From NCBI GenBank assembly GCA_949296245.1, contig CASFNW010000013.1, forward strand, positions 1 to 64,000: 64,000 nt of DNA, given 5' to 3'. The position numbers and the translations under genes were made by a program. Below are positions 15,970 through 23,242 of the stretch, one piece after another; within the stretch, counting starts at the first letter, position 1; each line of letters starts with the position of its first letter. A model generated the notes under the pieces. That model was not told the DNA's origin, searched no databases, and worked only from the letters and a program-made list of their open reading frames with translations. Source of the DNA: an uncultured bacterium. Lineage in GTDB: Bacteria; Cyanobacteriota; Vampirovibrionia; Gastranaerophilales; Gastranaerophilaceae.

Positions 15970-15992
15970 AAGTCTGAGGCGAACTCAGACTT
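15970..15992 (-). terminator. Intrinsic terminator overlapping the DUF2023-like stop
   Basis: AAGTCTGAG and CTCAGACTT form a perfect 9-bp stem around loop GCGAA, followed on the minus strand by TTTTAAATATTTTATA. The stop codon of the 15985-16449 gene lies inside the stem. Confidence 0.8.
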
Positions 15993-16449
15993 TTTCACTG
16001 TTTTGTTTAAAATACTTGTCTCTCATAACAAAATATCTTTTGCATTGCAAAATTTTATCATAGCCAAGCATTATGCCCAGCATAAAATCCTGCTCCGGTG
16101 TCAGTTTATCAAGTCTTTTGTTAAAAGTTGATACGACTTTTACACAATCCTTATTTCCGAAAAATACATTTATATTCTTTTTATTTACATCATTTATTAC
16201 ATACGGAATATTTTCTCTTTTAAGTCTTGCTTCTATTATTTTTCTGTTATCTGCACGTTCAGTTGTGAGGACAAGACTTCTTAACCCCTTTTTGTACTCA
16301 TATATATGGTGATAAAAGACTCTTAATTCATTATGCAGAAATGAATCCGGTAGCTTTGCCTCACCAAAAGCAATACTAGAATAAATTTGTTGTTTTTGCA
16401 CACCTTTATTGCCTGAATATATTAATAGTCCAACAGGCTTTATAATCAT
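15985..16449 (-). CDS. DUF2023-like protein with N-terminal extension
   Basis: A 154-residue protein. Residues about 43-145 resemble the DUF2023 family as I know it: VFYHHIYEYKKGLRSLVL, NVFFGNKDCVKVVSTF and LTPEQDFMLGIMLGYDKILQCKRY. Biochemical function of that family is unknown; it is often found near flavodoxins. The N-terminal 40 residues (including GLLIYSGNKGVQKQQIYSS) are additional. ATG 16449 has a strong AGGAGG site; the frame also allows TTG 16452. The gene ends inside a terminator hairpin and forms its own transcription unit. Confidence 0.75.
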   Translation of the reverse strand: MIIKPVGLLIYSGNKGVQKQQIYSSIAFGEAKLPDSFLHNELRVFYHHIYEYKKGLRSLVLTTERADNRKIIEARLKRENIPYVINDVNKKNINVFFGNKDCVKVVSTFNKRLDKLTPEQDFMLGIMLGYDKILQCKRYFVMRDKYFKQNSEKV

Positions 16450-16611
16450 CAAATCCTCCTTGTTTTACTAAAACAAATGTAAGGCTTTACTAACTTTTTG
16501 TCAAGAACATATTACTATAAATTTAAAGTTAATATAAAAAATTATCCTGAATGGCAATGAAAAAAAGCTTCAAATATATAAATATAAACATGCAAAAAGA
16601 AAGGAATATGT

Positions 16612-16815
16612 ATGCTTAAAAAAATATTATTACCTGCTCTATTTATAGCTGCAGTAACTGTTTTTATAAAAAACAGAAACAAAAATCAATCACAGAACAA
16701 AGAAACAGAAACTGAGAATATAAAATTCTCTGATAGGTATATATGCATTGAAGAAATTCCTCAAAATGCCTGGGAAGAAACATTTTTGGGAAAATGCGAT
16801 ATATGTAAAAATTAA
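16612..16815 (+). CDS. Small membrane-anchored protein with C-terminal CxxC
   Basis: A 67-residue protein. Residues 1-20 (MLKKILLPALFIAAVTVFIK) form a signal anchor or signal peptide. A polar Lys/Asn/Gln/Glu linker follows, then a compact end reading RYICIEEIPQNAWEETFLGK and CDICKN, with a CxxC pair. AAAGGAA lies just upstream of the ATG. A thioredoxin gene starts 12 bp after its stop, so the two are almost surely co-transcribed. The CxxC could exchange disulfides with that thioredoxin or bind a metal; neither is shown. I know no named family. Confidence 0.75.
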   Translation: MLKKILLPALFIAAVTVFIKNRNKNQSQNKETETENIKFSDRYICIEEIPQNAWEETFLGKCDICKN

Positions 16816-16826
16816 AGGAGTTAATA

Positions 16827-17156
16827 ATGTCAAATGTATTGGAATTTACTGACGAAAATTTTGATATTGAATTAAAAAACACAAAAAATCCTGTAATAGT
16901 AGACTTCTTTGCTCCATGGTGCGGGCATTGCCGCACACAGGAACCTATTATCGAGAAACTTGCTGATGAACTGGACGGTCAGGCCGTTGTCGCTAAACTA
17001 AACGTAGATGAAAACAGAGAAAAAGCAGCAGAATATTTTATAAGCGGTATTCCTGCAATTCTTATATTTAAAAACGGTAAACTTGTAGAACAAAAAGCCG
17101 GAGTACAGCAGCTTGATGAACTTAAAAAAATTGCATTAAAACACAGTAACAACTAA
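16827..17156 (+). CDS. Thioredoxin with WCGHC active site
   Basis: A 109-residue thioredoxin fold protein, full length for the family. The active site is W31-C-G-H-C35 in FFAPWCGHCRTQ, where His replaces the usual Pro of thioredoxin. CGHC is the protein-disulfide-isomerase signature and raises the redox potential in characterised proteins. The cis-proline is in SGIPAILIF. There is no signal peptide, so it is cytoplasmic. It follows the small CxxC membrane protein by 12 bp with AAAGGAG before its ATG. General function is sure; partner is inferred. Confidence 0.92.
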   Translation: MSNVLEFTDENFDIELKNTKNPVIVDFFAPWCGHCRTQEPIIEKLADELDGQAVVAKLNVDENREKAAEYFISGIPAILIFKNGKLVEQKAGVQQLDELKKIALKHSNN

Positions 17157-17168
17157 AAGATACAATAG

Positions 17169-17194
17169 AATCCGGACATCATTCCGGATTTTTT
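17169..17194 (+). terminator. Intrinsic terminator of the thioredoxin operon
   Basis: AATCCGGA and TCCGGATT form a perfect 8-bp stem around CATCAT, followed by TTTTT. It lies 13 bp after the thioredoxin stop. Confidence 0.88.
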
Positions 17195-17299
17195 GTTAAA
17201 ATAACTTAACAAGCTGACAAAATATTTTATGTTTATACATTAAGCATATTACATACTATTTAACACAAATTATTAACATATACAAAGAAGGAAAAGTAA

Positions 17300-17896
17300 A
17301 TGGAAAACTACAATGTATCATTTGGAGCAAGAAGAATAGGCACTGCGAATATTCGAGCAAAAATCGATAATAAATGGAAAGAAATACCCGTTAGTTTCGT
17401 AAGACTTCATCCGAAGACTAACAGGGGAGATAAAGAGGCTTTAGCATCAGTAACAAAAATGTGGCAAGGCAAGAATTTGTCAGGTTCAATACAGGAACAA
17501 TCAGAAATTTGTAATAATCCTGTCTTTGCATTGACAACACAAAATGAAAATTTTAAAAACATAAACCCCAAAAAAATTCTCGGTATGCTCACAACAAATG
17601 ATTTCAAACGTAATACAGAAGATACTGTAGAAATATTCAGAGTTGGAGTAAATCCTAAATATGCATATACTCAAAATAAAAACAAAAGAGATATAAAACA
17701 TATCGGAGCTGCTCTTATTAAAAAATTTGTTGATTTAATTGATAAAAGAACAAATGTTCAAAGGGTTGTGGCTATAGCAGAAGAACCGTCTGAAGCGAGA
17801 TTTTTAGAAAAATTAAATATGAAAGAAAAAAATTCTAACTTCAAGTATACAAATTTTGAAATTAACAAAGAAAATTTTGATGAATTTGTAAAATAG
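17300..17896 (+). CDS. GNAT-like protein with N-terminal NVSFGA motif
   Basis: A 198-residue hypothetical protein starting MENYNVSFGARRIG, one of the FxG leaders of this window. The middle and C-terminus resemble a GNAT acetyltransferase: a strand VEIFRVGVNPKYAY, then HIGAALIKKFVDLI as the acetyl-CoA-binding helix, strand VQRVVAIA, and a helix SEARFLEKLNMKEK like the GNAT motif B. The classical Q/RxxGxG/A pyrophosphate loop is only partly matched (DIKHIGAA). AAGGAAA precedes the ATG. It stands alone upstream of the tRNA-Thr region. Acetyltransferase activity is probable, not certain. Confidence 0.6.
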   Translation: MENYNVSFGARRIGTANIRAKIDNKWKEIPVSFVRLHPKTNRGDKEALASVTKMWQGKNLSGSIQEQSEICNNPVFALTTQNENFKNINPKKILGMLTTNDFKRNTEDTVEIFRVGVNPKYAYTQNKNKRDIKHIGAALIKKFVDLIDKRTNVQRVVAIAEEPSEARFLEKLNMKEKNSNFKYTNFEINKENFDEFVK

Positions 17897-17947
17897 TAGA
17901 ATCTTACGAAGTTGTCGGATTAGTAAATCCGGCCTACATTGCTGCTA

Positions 17948-18084
17948 CACAGGTCGCGGTTCGCATATATATGGTGAATAAAAGCCGGTGACGGGCAGAG
18001 CGGGCGTAAGCCTGCGATTTCAAATTAGCCTGCGACCACAGGTCGCGGTTCGCATATATATGGTGGATAAAAGCCGGTGACGGG
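17948..18084 (+). repeat. 48-bp direct duplication including tRNA-Thr 3' end
   Basis: Copies at 17948-17995 and 18037-18084 differ at one base. Each holds CACAGGTCGCGGTTCGCATA, an AT-rich middle, and AAGCCGGTGACGGG, which is the 3' end of the tRNA-Thr gene on the minus strand. The first copy is therefore an orphan tRNA end. 17905-17935 adds a TCGGATTAGTAAATCCGG hairpin of the type also found at 22633-22650. Confidence 0.85.
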
Positions 18085-18144
18085 GCTCGAACCTGCGACC
18101 TGATCATTACGAATGACCTGCTCTACCAACTGAGCTACACCGGC
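18072..18144 (-). tRNA. tRNA-Thr(CGT)
   Basis: A 73-nt cloverleaf on the minus strand. The acceptor GCCGGTG pairs with CACCGGC, D arm GCTC/GAGC, anticodon stem GGTCA/TGATC with loop TTCGTAA (anticodon CGT, reads ACG). The T arm has TTCGAGC and one A-C mismatch in its stem. CCA is not encoded. Confidence 0.94.
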
Positions 18145-18160
18145 TTAATTTCACTAAATT

Positions 18161-19741
18161 TCAATTATTAATGGACTTTAATTTATAAAAATCCAACGAT
18201 TTAATTTTCACATCACCGTCAGAAACAAATTTTACATCATTCCCGTTTTTATCCGGATAAATTCTTGAACTCATCACAACCTGACCGTCATTTGCAAAAA
18301 TCTCGACTGATGATTTATCAACAAAGATATGCAGTTTCAAAAGATTATCCACCAGAGGCAAAGAGGCTTCTCTCTCACCTGTGAGCAAATGATTTGGCGT
18401 ACTGCTTGATTTGTCACGGTTCAATTTCAACAATTTGCTTTCTTTATCATAACTCAAAACTGTTTCTTGTGAAGAGGAAGCTCTTAATTTAACGGCAAAA
18501 GATTTTGCCTGTGTCAAATCTGCTGTTACTATTAACTCATATGAACTGCCGTTTATGCGGTTAAATTCTCTGGAACCGTTTAGTTTTTGATCTTTGTAGT
18601 TTGCAGAATCATGCCTGAGAACTTTCAAACCGCTGTATGGAACAGTAACAATTTTACCGTTAACTATTTTCAACTCACGGGGAATACTCATCATGCCGGC
18701 CCAGCCTTCTTCTGTTTCAGGCATTTTTGTATCCTGCATATCAAGCCATGCAATCAATACATATTTCCCGTCAGGAGTCTTTATTACCTGAGGAGCATAA
18801 AAATCAAACCCGTAATCAAACAACCCGAAAGGCCCTTTTTGTTTGAATTTTCCTGTATCATAATCCAGTTTTCCTATAAACCAGCCGGATTGATATTTGT
18901 TTAAAAACATTTTTCCATGGGGCTTAATACCCTGAGGAGAAATAATTAATACATCATCATCGCCTATATGAAAGAATCCGGGAGACTCCCACATATAGCC
19001 CATTTCACCGTTAGCACCGATGGCTGTTATGTTGATAAATACCCAGTTTCGTAAATCTTTGCTTTTAAAAAGCAGTACAGCGCCGTCTTTAGTCTTTTCG
19101 TACTGAGCACCTACAAGGGCATAATATCTGTCAGATTGTTTCCAGACAAAAGGATCTCTAAAATCTTTCAGGGAAAAATTCAAAACAGAATAATGAGGAG
19201 CCATATTAATTATAGGATTATTTGCTGACTTGCCGAAATTTATCCCGTCTTTGCTCATTGCAAGATTTTGTGTCTGATGAATTTCTGTTTTGTCATCTTG
19301 CTTGTTCACAACATTACCTGTATATAAAAGATACAGTATATTGTCTTCTACAATTGCACTGCCGGACAGAGTTCCGTCTTTGTCATACGATTCTGACGGT
19401 GCAAGAGCAATCGGCATTTCTTTCCAGTGAACTAAATCAGGGCTTACATAATGCCCCCAGTACATTTTTCCATCTTTAACGGAATAGGGGTTATGCTGAT
19501 AAAAAAGATGATACTGTCCGTTAAAATAAGAAAGACCTCCCGGGTTATTCATCCTGTTTGCCGGTGCAGCAATATGGTATTGAGGATAAAAATGTGTTTT
19601 ATCAATTTTAATCGAAGCAGCATCTACGCTTTGCTGTGCCTTTTGCAATTCCTGCTTATGAGAAGCGACATCGGCAAATGAAGCATTTTGTAGAGAAAAT
19701 ACCATTATCAGTGTTAAAATCAAAGACCTGATAGGATTCAT
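18161..19741 (-). CDS. Secreted GH32-family protein with altered nucleophile
   Basis: A 526-residue protein with a signal peptide (about 1-23) and the five-bladed beta-propeller plus beta-sandwich layout of invertases and levanases. The transition-state stabiliser is F194-R195-D196-P197. The acid/base Glu is probably E252 in MWESPGFF, where the family usually has ECP. The nucleophile motif, normally WMNDPNG, reads R63-M-N-N66-P-G-G: the catalytic Asp is Asn. The C-terminal sandwich includes VDKSSVEIFANDGQVVMSSR, a strong GH32 hallmark. The protein may be a fructan-binding pseudo-enzyme or use a shifted residue. The base change is direct from sequence; loss of activity is inference. Confidence 0.9.
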   Translation of the reverse strand: MNPIRSLILTLIMVFSLQNASFADVASHKQELQKAQQSVDAASIKIDKTHFYPQYHIAAPANRMNNPGGLSYFNGQYHLFYQHNPYSVKDGKMYWGHYVSPDLVHWKEMPIALAPSESYDKDGTLSGSAIVEDNILYLLYTGNVVNKQDDKTEIHQTQNLAMSKDGINFGKSANNPIINMAPHYSVLNFSLKDFRDPFVWKQSDRYYALVGAQYEKTKDGAVLLFKSKDLRNWVFINITAIGANGEMGYMWESPGFFHIGDDDVLIISPQGIKPHGKMFLNKYQSGWFIGKLDYDTGKFKQKGPFGLFDYGFDFYAPQVIKTPDGKYVLIAWLDMQDTKMPETEEGWAGMMSIPRELKIVNGKIVTVPYSGLKVLRHDSANYKDQKLNGSREFNRINGSSYELIVTADLTQAKSFAVKLRASSSQETVLSYDKESKLLKLNRDKSSSTPNHLLTGEREASLPLVDNLLKLHIFVDKSSVEIFANDGQVVMSSRIYPDKNGNDVKFVSDGDVKIKSLDFYKLKSINN

Positions 19742-19801
19742 AAACTTCTATATCTCCATATTTTAGAGCCTGCATTATAATAACACAAAAAACTTAAAAT
19801 T

Positions 19802-21046
19802 TTAAATCCCGATAAACTGTTTGAAGGCAGGAGAAATATTTTTTTGTCTTAGAAATGTTTGTGCAGCATTTTGTGTTTTCTTATCTTTATTAAATCTGTA
19901 TTTTGTAAAAAGATTTGAAATACCTGCAACAAAAAATCCCATAACTCCTATACTAAACAGAAACGGCACACCGAATATAAGAATTTTTTGTTTAACCAGT
20001 TTTTTAAATTCAGCTTCTATAGATGTTTTATTTTTTTCTGCCAGATTTTTTGCTAAACCTTCTAATTTGTCAAAAGGAATAACTTCTAGTTTTTCATTAA
20101 TTGTTTCTTTGCATTTTCCTTTTTTTCGCAATAATTTCTTAAAACCGTTTTCGAATAAATCCGAGCCGGTAATCATATAAAATCCGACAAGCGGGAAACG
20201 GAACAAAGTTTCTAAGAAATTTTGCTTGCCTCTGTCTTTTGAAGCTCCAAAATATCCTGCACCTCCAATAATTACGGAAGAAGTAAGCTGACCTTTGCTC
20301 AATACAAGTTTGCCGTTTTCTGATGCAAAATCTAATGAAAAGTATTTATTGAAAAAGTTTTTTGCTTTCTCATTTTTGCTAAAGAACTTTGTGCCGGTGG
20401 CTAAGATTGCTTCTGAAATATTTTGCAGAGTTCTGGAGTTTTCACCTTTTTTTGCTATTAAAATACCGAGACTCAACGCAGATACAAAAACTGCGGCTGC
20501 TCTTTTTATATTTTTAAATGCACTATTTTTAACTTTTTCTTGAACAGATTTGTCTTCTTTTTTGTTATCCAGATTTACAACATTATTAAAATTGCCTTTT
20601 TTAAAGACTTTTAAAGTCATAAGATTTTTAAAATAATTCAACGTAAATTCAGTAAGAGGAATAAACAATGCACTCAATGCTATAGCTGCTTTTACGGGAA
20701 TAACCTGTTTGTTCAAAGAGTTATTTTGTTTCAACAATTTTTCAGCACTGTGCGCAACCAATTTTTTCTCTTCGGGATTTAATTTTTGTGAAAAGAACTT
20801 TCTTGCTAAATTTTCACCGAGCAGCGCCGGCACAAAGTAAACAAGACAACTCTCCGTTAACTCAAGAAATGTATTCTCCGCTAAATCAGCCTTGCTTCTT
20901 GCAAAGACAGCTTTGGGCAGAAGACAGGTGCTTGTGTCCTGAATAAAACGTGTGCTGGAAAGTCCTGAGGGCTGTTCCTGATGATTTACAAATTTTGCTG
21001 CTGTTCGAAGAGGCTGTGACAGCGTATTTATTAAATTGATAGACAT
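19802..21046 (-). CDS. Hypothetical membrane protein, Lys-rich
   Basis: A 414-residue protein without a family I recognise. Several hydrophobic stretches (for example AVFVSALSLGILIA, SSVIIGGAGYFGAS and FGVPFLFSIGVMGFFVAGIS) alternate with very Lys/Asn-rich segments. No signal peptide; the N-terminus is MSINLINTLSQPLRTAAKF. In style it resembles the proteins at 27677 and 43000: size 340-430, minus strand, many short hydrophobic helices, basic tails. AAAGGAA lies 9 nt before the ATG. It forms its own unit between GH32 and a long repeat-rich gap. Confidence 0.6.
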   Translation of the reverse strand: MSINLINTLSQPLRTAAKFVNHQEQPSGLSSTRFIQDTSTCLLPKAVFARSKADLAENTFLELTESCLVYFVPALLGENLARKFFSQKLNPEEKKLVAHSAEKLLKQNNSLNKQVIPVKAAIALSALFIPLTEFTLNYFKNLMTLKVFKKGNFNNVVNLDNKKEDKSVQEKVKNSAFKNIKRAAAVFVSALSLGILIAKKGENSRTLQNISEAILATGTKFFSKNEKAKNFFNKYFSLDFASENGKLVLSKGQLTSSVIIGGAGYFGASKDRGKQNFLETLFRFPLVGFYMITGSDLFENGFKKLLRKKGKCKETINEKLEVIPFDKLEGLAKNLAEKNKTSIEAEFKKLVKQKILIFGVPFLFSIGVMGFFVAGISNLFTKYRFNKDKKTQNAAQTFLRQKNISPAFKQFIGI

Positions 21047-21301
21047 TTTGATAATTCCTTTAACCTAAACTGTGATTAACTTTTTATGGTCAGATGATTA
21101 TGTTTTTACAGATAACACAAGACTGAACCAACAATTTCAGTACAGGTTAAATTAAAGAAATCAAATAAATCGCAAAAATTCATGCCTGTACTACATAGAC
21201 AGGCGCCACCAACGATTATTCAATTTAATAACACTTTTTATCTTCATAGCTTCAATATAACGTTAATACAAAAAATCGTCAATAGGAATTTTAGATATTT
21301 A

Positions 21302-21690
21302 TATTGTCCGAGAAATTGCAATATCTTGTTTTTACATGATAATTAATTGTCCGAAAAAATTTTGCGATAAGAAGGACTCCGTTTTGAGTTGACTAAATGT
21401 CAAGTCAAAATAGACGGGAAGAGTAATTTTTTTGACAAAACGAACAAGCATAGCGAAACGAGCAGTATTAAGCCTATTCTTACGAAGTGCCGCAGCGTCT
21501 GATTACAAGACAGCGGAATTCCGGACGGGTGAAACCCGGTGAGCGAGTGCGAAGCTGACGGCAGCGAAGCGTAGTCAGCGGCAGCAACGAGCGGGAAGGA
21601 ATTACAAGACAGCGGGGGAAACCACGCTTTTCCCGAACGTCTGATTTCAAGACAGCCGGCGGCACCTGCGACACTAGATTAGATATATTA
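21302..21690 (+). repeat. GC-rich mosaic repeat block
   Basis: The 21047-21990 gap has no gene. It holds TTGTCCGA-type segments at 21306 and 21347 and a TGACTAAATGTCA palindrome (21390-21402). A block far richer in GC than its surroundings follows (21480-21680), with three variants of (GT)CTGATT[A/T]CAAGACAGC at about 21498, 21600 and 21640. Its end matches 4991-5022 in reverse. Open frames crossing it have no start signals or known motifs. Confidence 0.7.
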
Positions 21691-21861
21691 TCTATTGATA
21701 TCTTTGTAAACCATTGTGACCCTGAGTTTGTACAGAGTATTATAAACTATTAAAACAGGTAAAGAAATATTACAATATTTATTTTTTTTGCAATTTGAAC
21801 AAAAAAATTAGCTTTATATATACATCAGTTAAAAATACTGACTTTATGTTCATTTAGAATG

Positions 21862-21890
21862 GAAAGGGGCGAAGAGCCCCTTTCTTTTTT
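21862..21890 (+). terminator. Strong intrinsic terminator with no upstream gene
   Basis: GAAAGGGGC and GCCCCTTTC form a perfect 9-bp stem around GAAGA, followed by TTTTTT. No plus-strand gene lies within the 3.9 kb upstream. It may end an unannotated small RNA from the 21690-21860 stretch. Confidence 0.75.
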
Positions 21891-21990
21891 ATGCTTAAAT
21901 TTGTGATTTTGCTGTTTAATTGCAATCAATTTTGTAAAAATACTTATTTGTTCAAATAATAAATAACTATTTTTTATTATAATTATTAAT

Positions 21991-22584
21991 ATGATAAAAA
22001 TCTTTACACCTAAAGTAAAAACAAAAGAATTATTCTGCCGCCAATACTGGAAGAATGTAAAAGAACATGTACATACGCTTCCAACCATAAGCAGATTTGA
22101 TTTTAATGATGCCAGCTATGAAATAATGTGTCTTGATAATGTTTATCAATCTATGGGAACATTAGGTAAACTAATTAAGAAAAATGATTTAGTTCAAAAG
22201 CTATCAGAAAGGCCGGTGAGTCAAGATTTTGTTCTATACAGAGGAATATCAGAACCAGTAATTTATAATACAAACACTAAATATATTGAAGCCTTATTTA
22301 AAAAGTGCATAAACTTAAAAAAAGGAAATTTTTTATATATGCCAGAATATTCTTTCTGGTCAGACAGCAAAAAAATAGCTTTTCAATATAAGCATAGCCC
22401 AAATCAAGAGCGACAAGGAATTCTATACGAATTAAAAATACCCAAAGGTACTAAACTCTATCAAAAGGCTTATACTATACTCAGAAGATACTCAAAATTT
22501 TTATGTATAGATAACAAAATGATTATGCAAAACAATGAAAAATATAATCATATTAAACTTACGTTATTGCCACGGGATATATAA
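21991..22584 (+). CDS. ADP-ribosyltransferase-fold-like protein, catalytic Glu not found
   Basis: A 197-residue protein. The central part resembles arginine-type ADP-ribosyltransferase domains: VLYRGISEPV supplies the NAD-binding Arg (R84), EYSFWSDSKKIAFQYKHS resembles the FxSTS strand (S124/S126), and GILYELKIPKGTKLY resembles the following strand pair. The usual [Q/E]xE motif is not visible; the equivalent place reads RRYSKFLCIDNK, with Lys where Glu is expected. So this is either a degenerate ART or a look-alike. No signal peptide and no ribosome site before the ATG. It sits alone between repeat arrays. It could be a former toxin or effector. Confidence 0.5.
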   Translation: MIKIFTPKVKTKELFCRQYWKNVKEHVHTLPTISRFDFNDASYEIMCLDNVYQSMGTLGKLIKKNDLVQKLSERPVSQDFVLYRGISEPVIYNTNTKYIEALFKKCINLKKGNFLYMPEYSFWSDSKKIAFQYKHSPNQERQGILYELKIPKGTKLYQKAYTILRRYSKFLCIDNKMIMQNNEKYNHIKLTLLPRDI

Positions 22585-22595
22585 TTCAAGATATG

Positions 22596-22657
22596 AAGTA
22601 GGTCAGCATTACTATGCTGACAAATAATTTTGTCGGATTTGTAAATCCGACCTACTT
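22596..22657. repeat. Paired REP-like hairpins
   Basis: AAGTAGGTC (22596-22604) pairs with GACCTACTT (22649-22657). Inside are two further hairpins, GTCAGCATTACTATGCTGAC and GTCGGATTTGTAAATCCGAC. The first resembles the tandem units at 8324-8405 and the second resembles 17911-17930. The layout is like a bacterial interspersed mosaic element. Confidence 0.7.
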
Positions 22658-22684
22658 TATTCTTCAGCTTTTGATAAAAAATAA

Positions 22685-22822
22685 GCCAACATGCAGACTT
22701 TTTGTTAAAGACGGAACCGCCAGGTAGGGACTTCATCCCTAAGGCTCACTGTGTCTGTTTGCGAAACAGGAAAAGCTGACTAAATGTCAGGTTTTCCGTG
22801 TAGTGTAAAATCAAATGTTGGC
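22685..22822 (-). ncRNA. Candidate structured RNA (138 nt)
   Basis: A closing stem GCCAACAT/ATGTTGGC joins 22685-22692 to 22815-22822. It encloses hairpins TAGGGActtcaTCCCTA, CTGTTTgcgAAACAG and GGAAAAgCTGACtaaatGTCAG with TTTTCC. CACT/AGTG may close the last two as a three-way junction. On the minus strand the closing stem is followed by TTATTTTTTATC, like a transcript end. I match it to no known RNA family. Its last hairpin shares a palindrome with a dispersed repeat, so a repeat origin is possible. Confidence 0.4.
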
Positions 22823-22887
22823 AGTAATCAATAGCAAATAGAGGGAGCGACCGTAGGTCGTGAGTTCAAGGAAAAAATAAAATAAAA

Positions 22888-22909
22888 AAAGAACCCGTCG
22901 GGGTTCTTT
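22888..22909 (-). terminator. Terminator after tRNA-Asp
   Basis: On the minus strand GAACCC and GGGTTC pair around the CGAC loop with flanking A/T pairs, followed by a run of Ts. It lies 8 bp beyond the tRNA 3' end. Confidence 0.82.
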
Positions 22910-22916
22910 TTAATAA

Positions 22917-22994
22917 TGGCGGGACCGACGAGGCTCGAACTCGCGACCTTCTGCGTGACAGGCAGACACTCTAACCAAACTGAGCTACGATCCC
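22917..22994 (-). tRNA. tRNA-Asp(GTC), CCA encoded
   Basis: The minus-strand cloverleaf has acceptor GGGATCG/CGGTCCC, D arm GCTC/GAGT, anticodon stem TCTGC/GCAGA with loop CTGTCAC (anticodon GTC), T arm GCGAG/CTCGT, discriminator G, and an encoded CCA. An inverted fragment resembling its D arm (CAGCTCAGTTTGGTC) lies at 23024-23038. The rest of 22995-23180 shows no gene. Confidence 0.95.
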
Positions 22995-23186
22995 ACACCA
23001 TATTATTCAATTTTCACCGGATGCAGCTCAGTTTGGTCTTAATCTAAAACCGTTCGCTCTCGCTCACAGGGCTACCATCCATATCACATTATTCTATTTT
23101 CAAAGACATCTAACATGTCCGTAAATGAATTATAATATGCTGATTTTTTATTTTCAACTGTTTTATTAAAATAAAAATCTGACTTA

Positions 23187-23215
23187 TTGTCAATAAAAAA
23201 AACACCATGTATAAT
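23187..23215 (+). promoter_or_regulatory. Sigma-70-type promoter of the secreted-protein gene
   Basis: TTGTCA (23187-23192), a 17-bp spacer and TATAAT (23210-23215) stand 28 bp before the ATG at 23243, giving a short leader. Confidence 0.75.
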
Positions 23216-23242
23216 CATAATATTAATTAGTATGGAGTTCTT

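Noticed and set aside
21480-21674. Minus-strand open frame in the GC-rich block
   Set aside because: It arises from the base composition of the repeat; no start signal or known domain.
22685-22822. Known riboswitch (for example cobalamin type) or a signal-recognition-particle RNA
   Set aside because: CACTG resembles one conserved box, but the other conserved elements are absent and no transport or biosynthesis gene follows.
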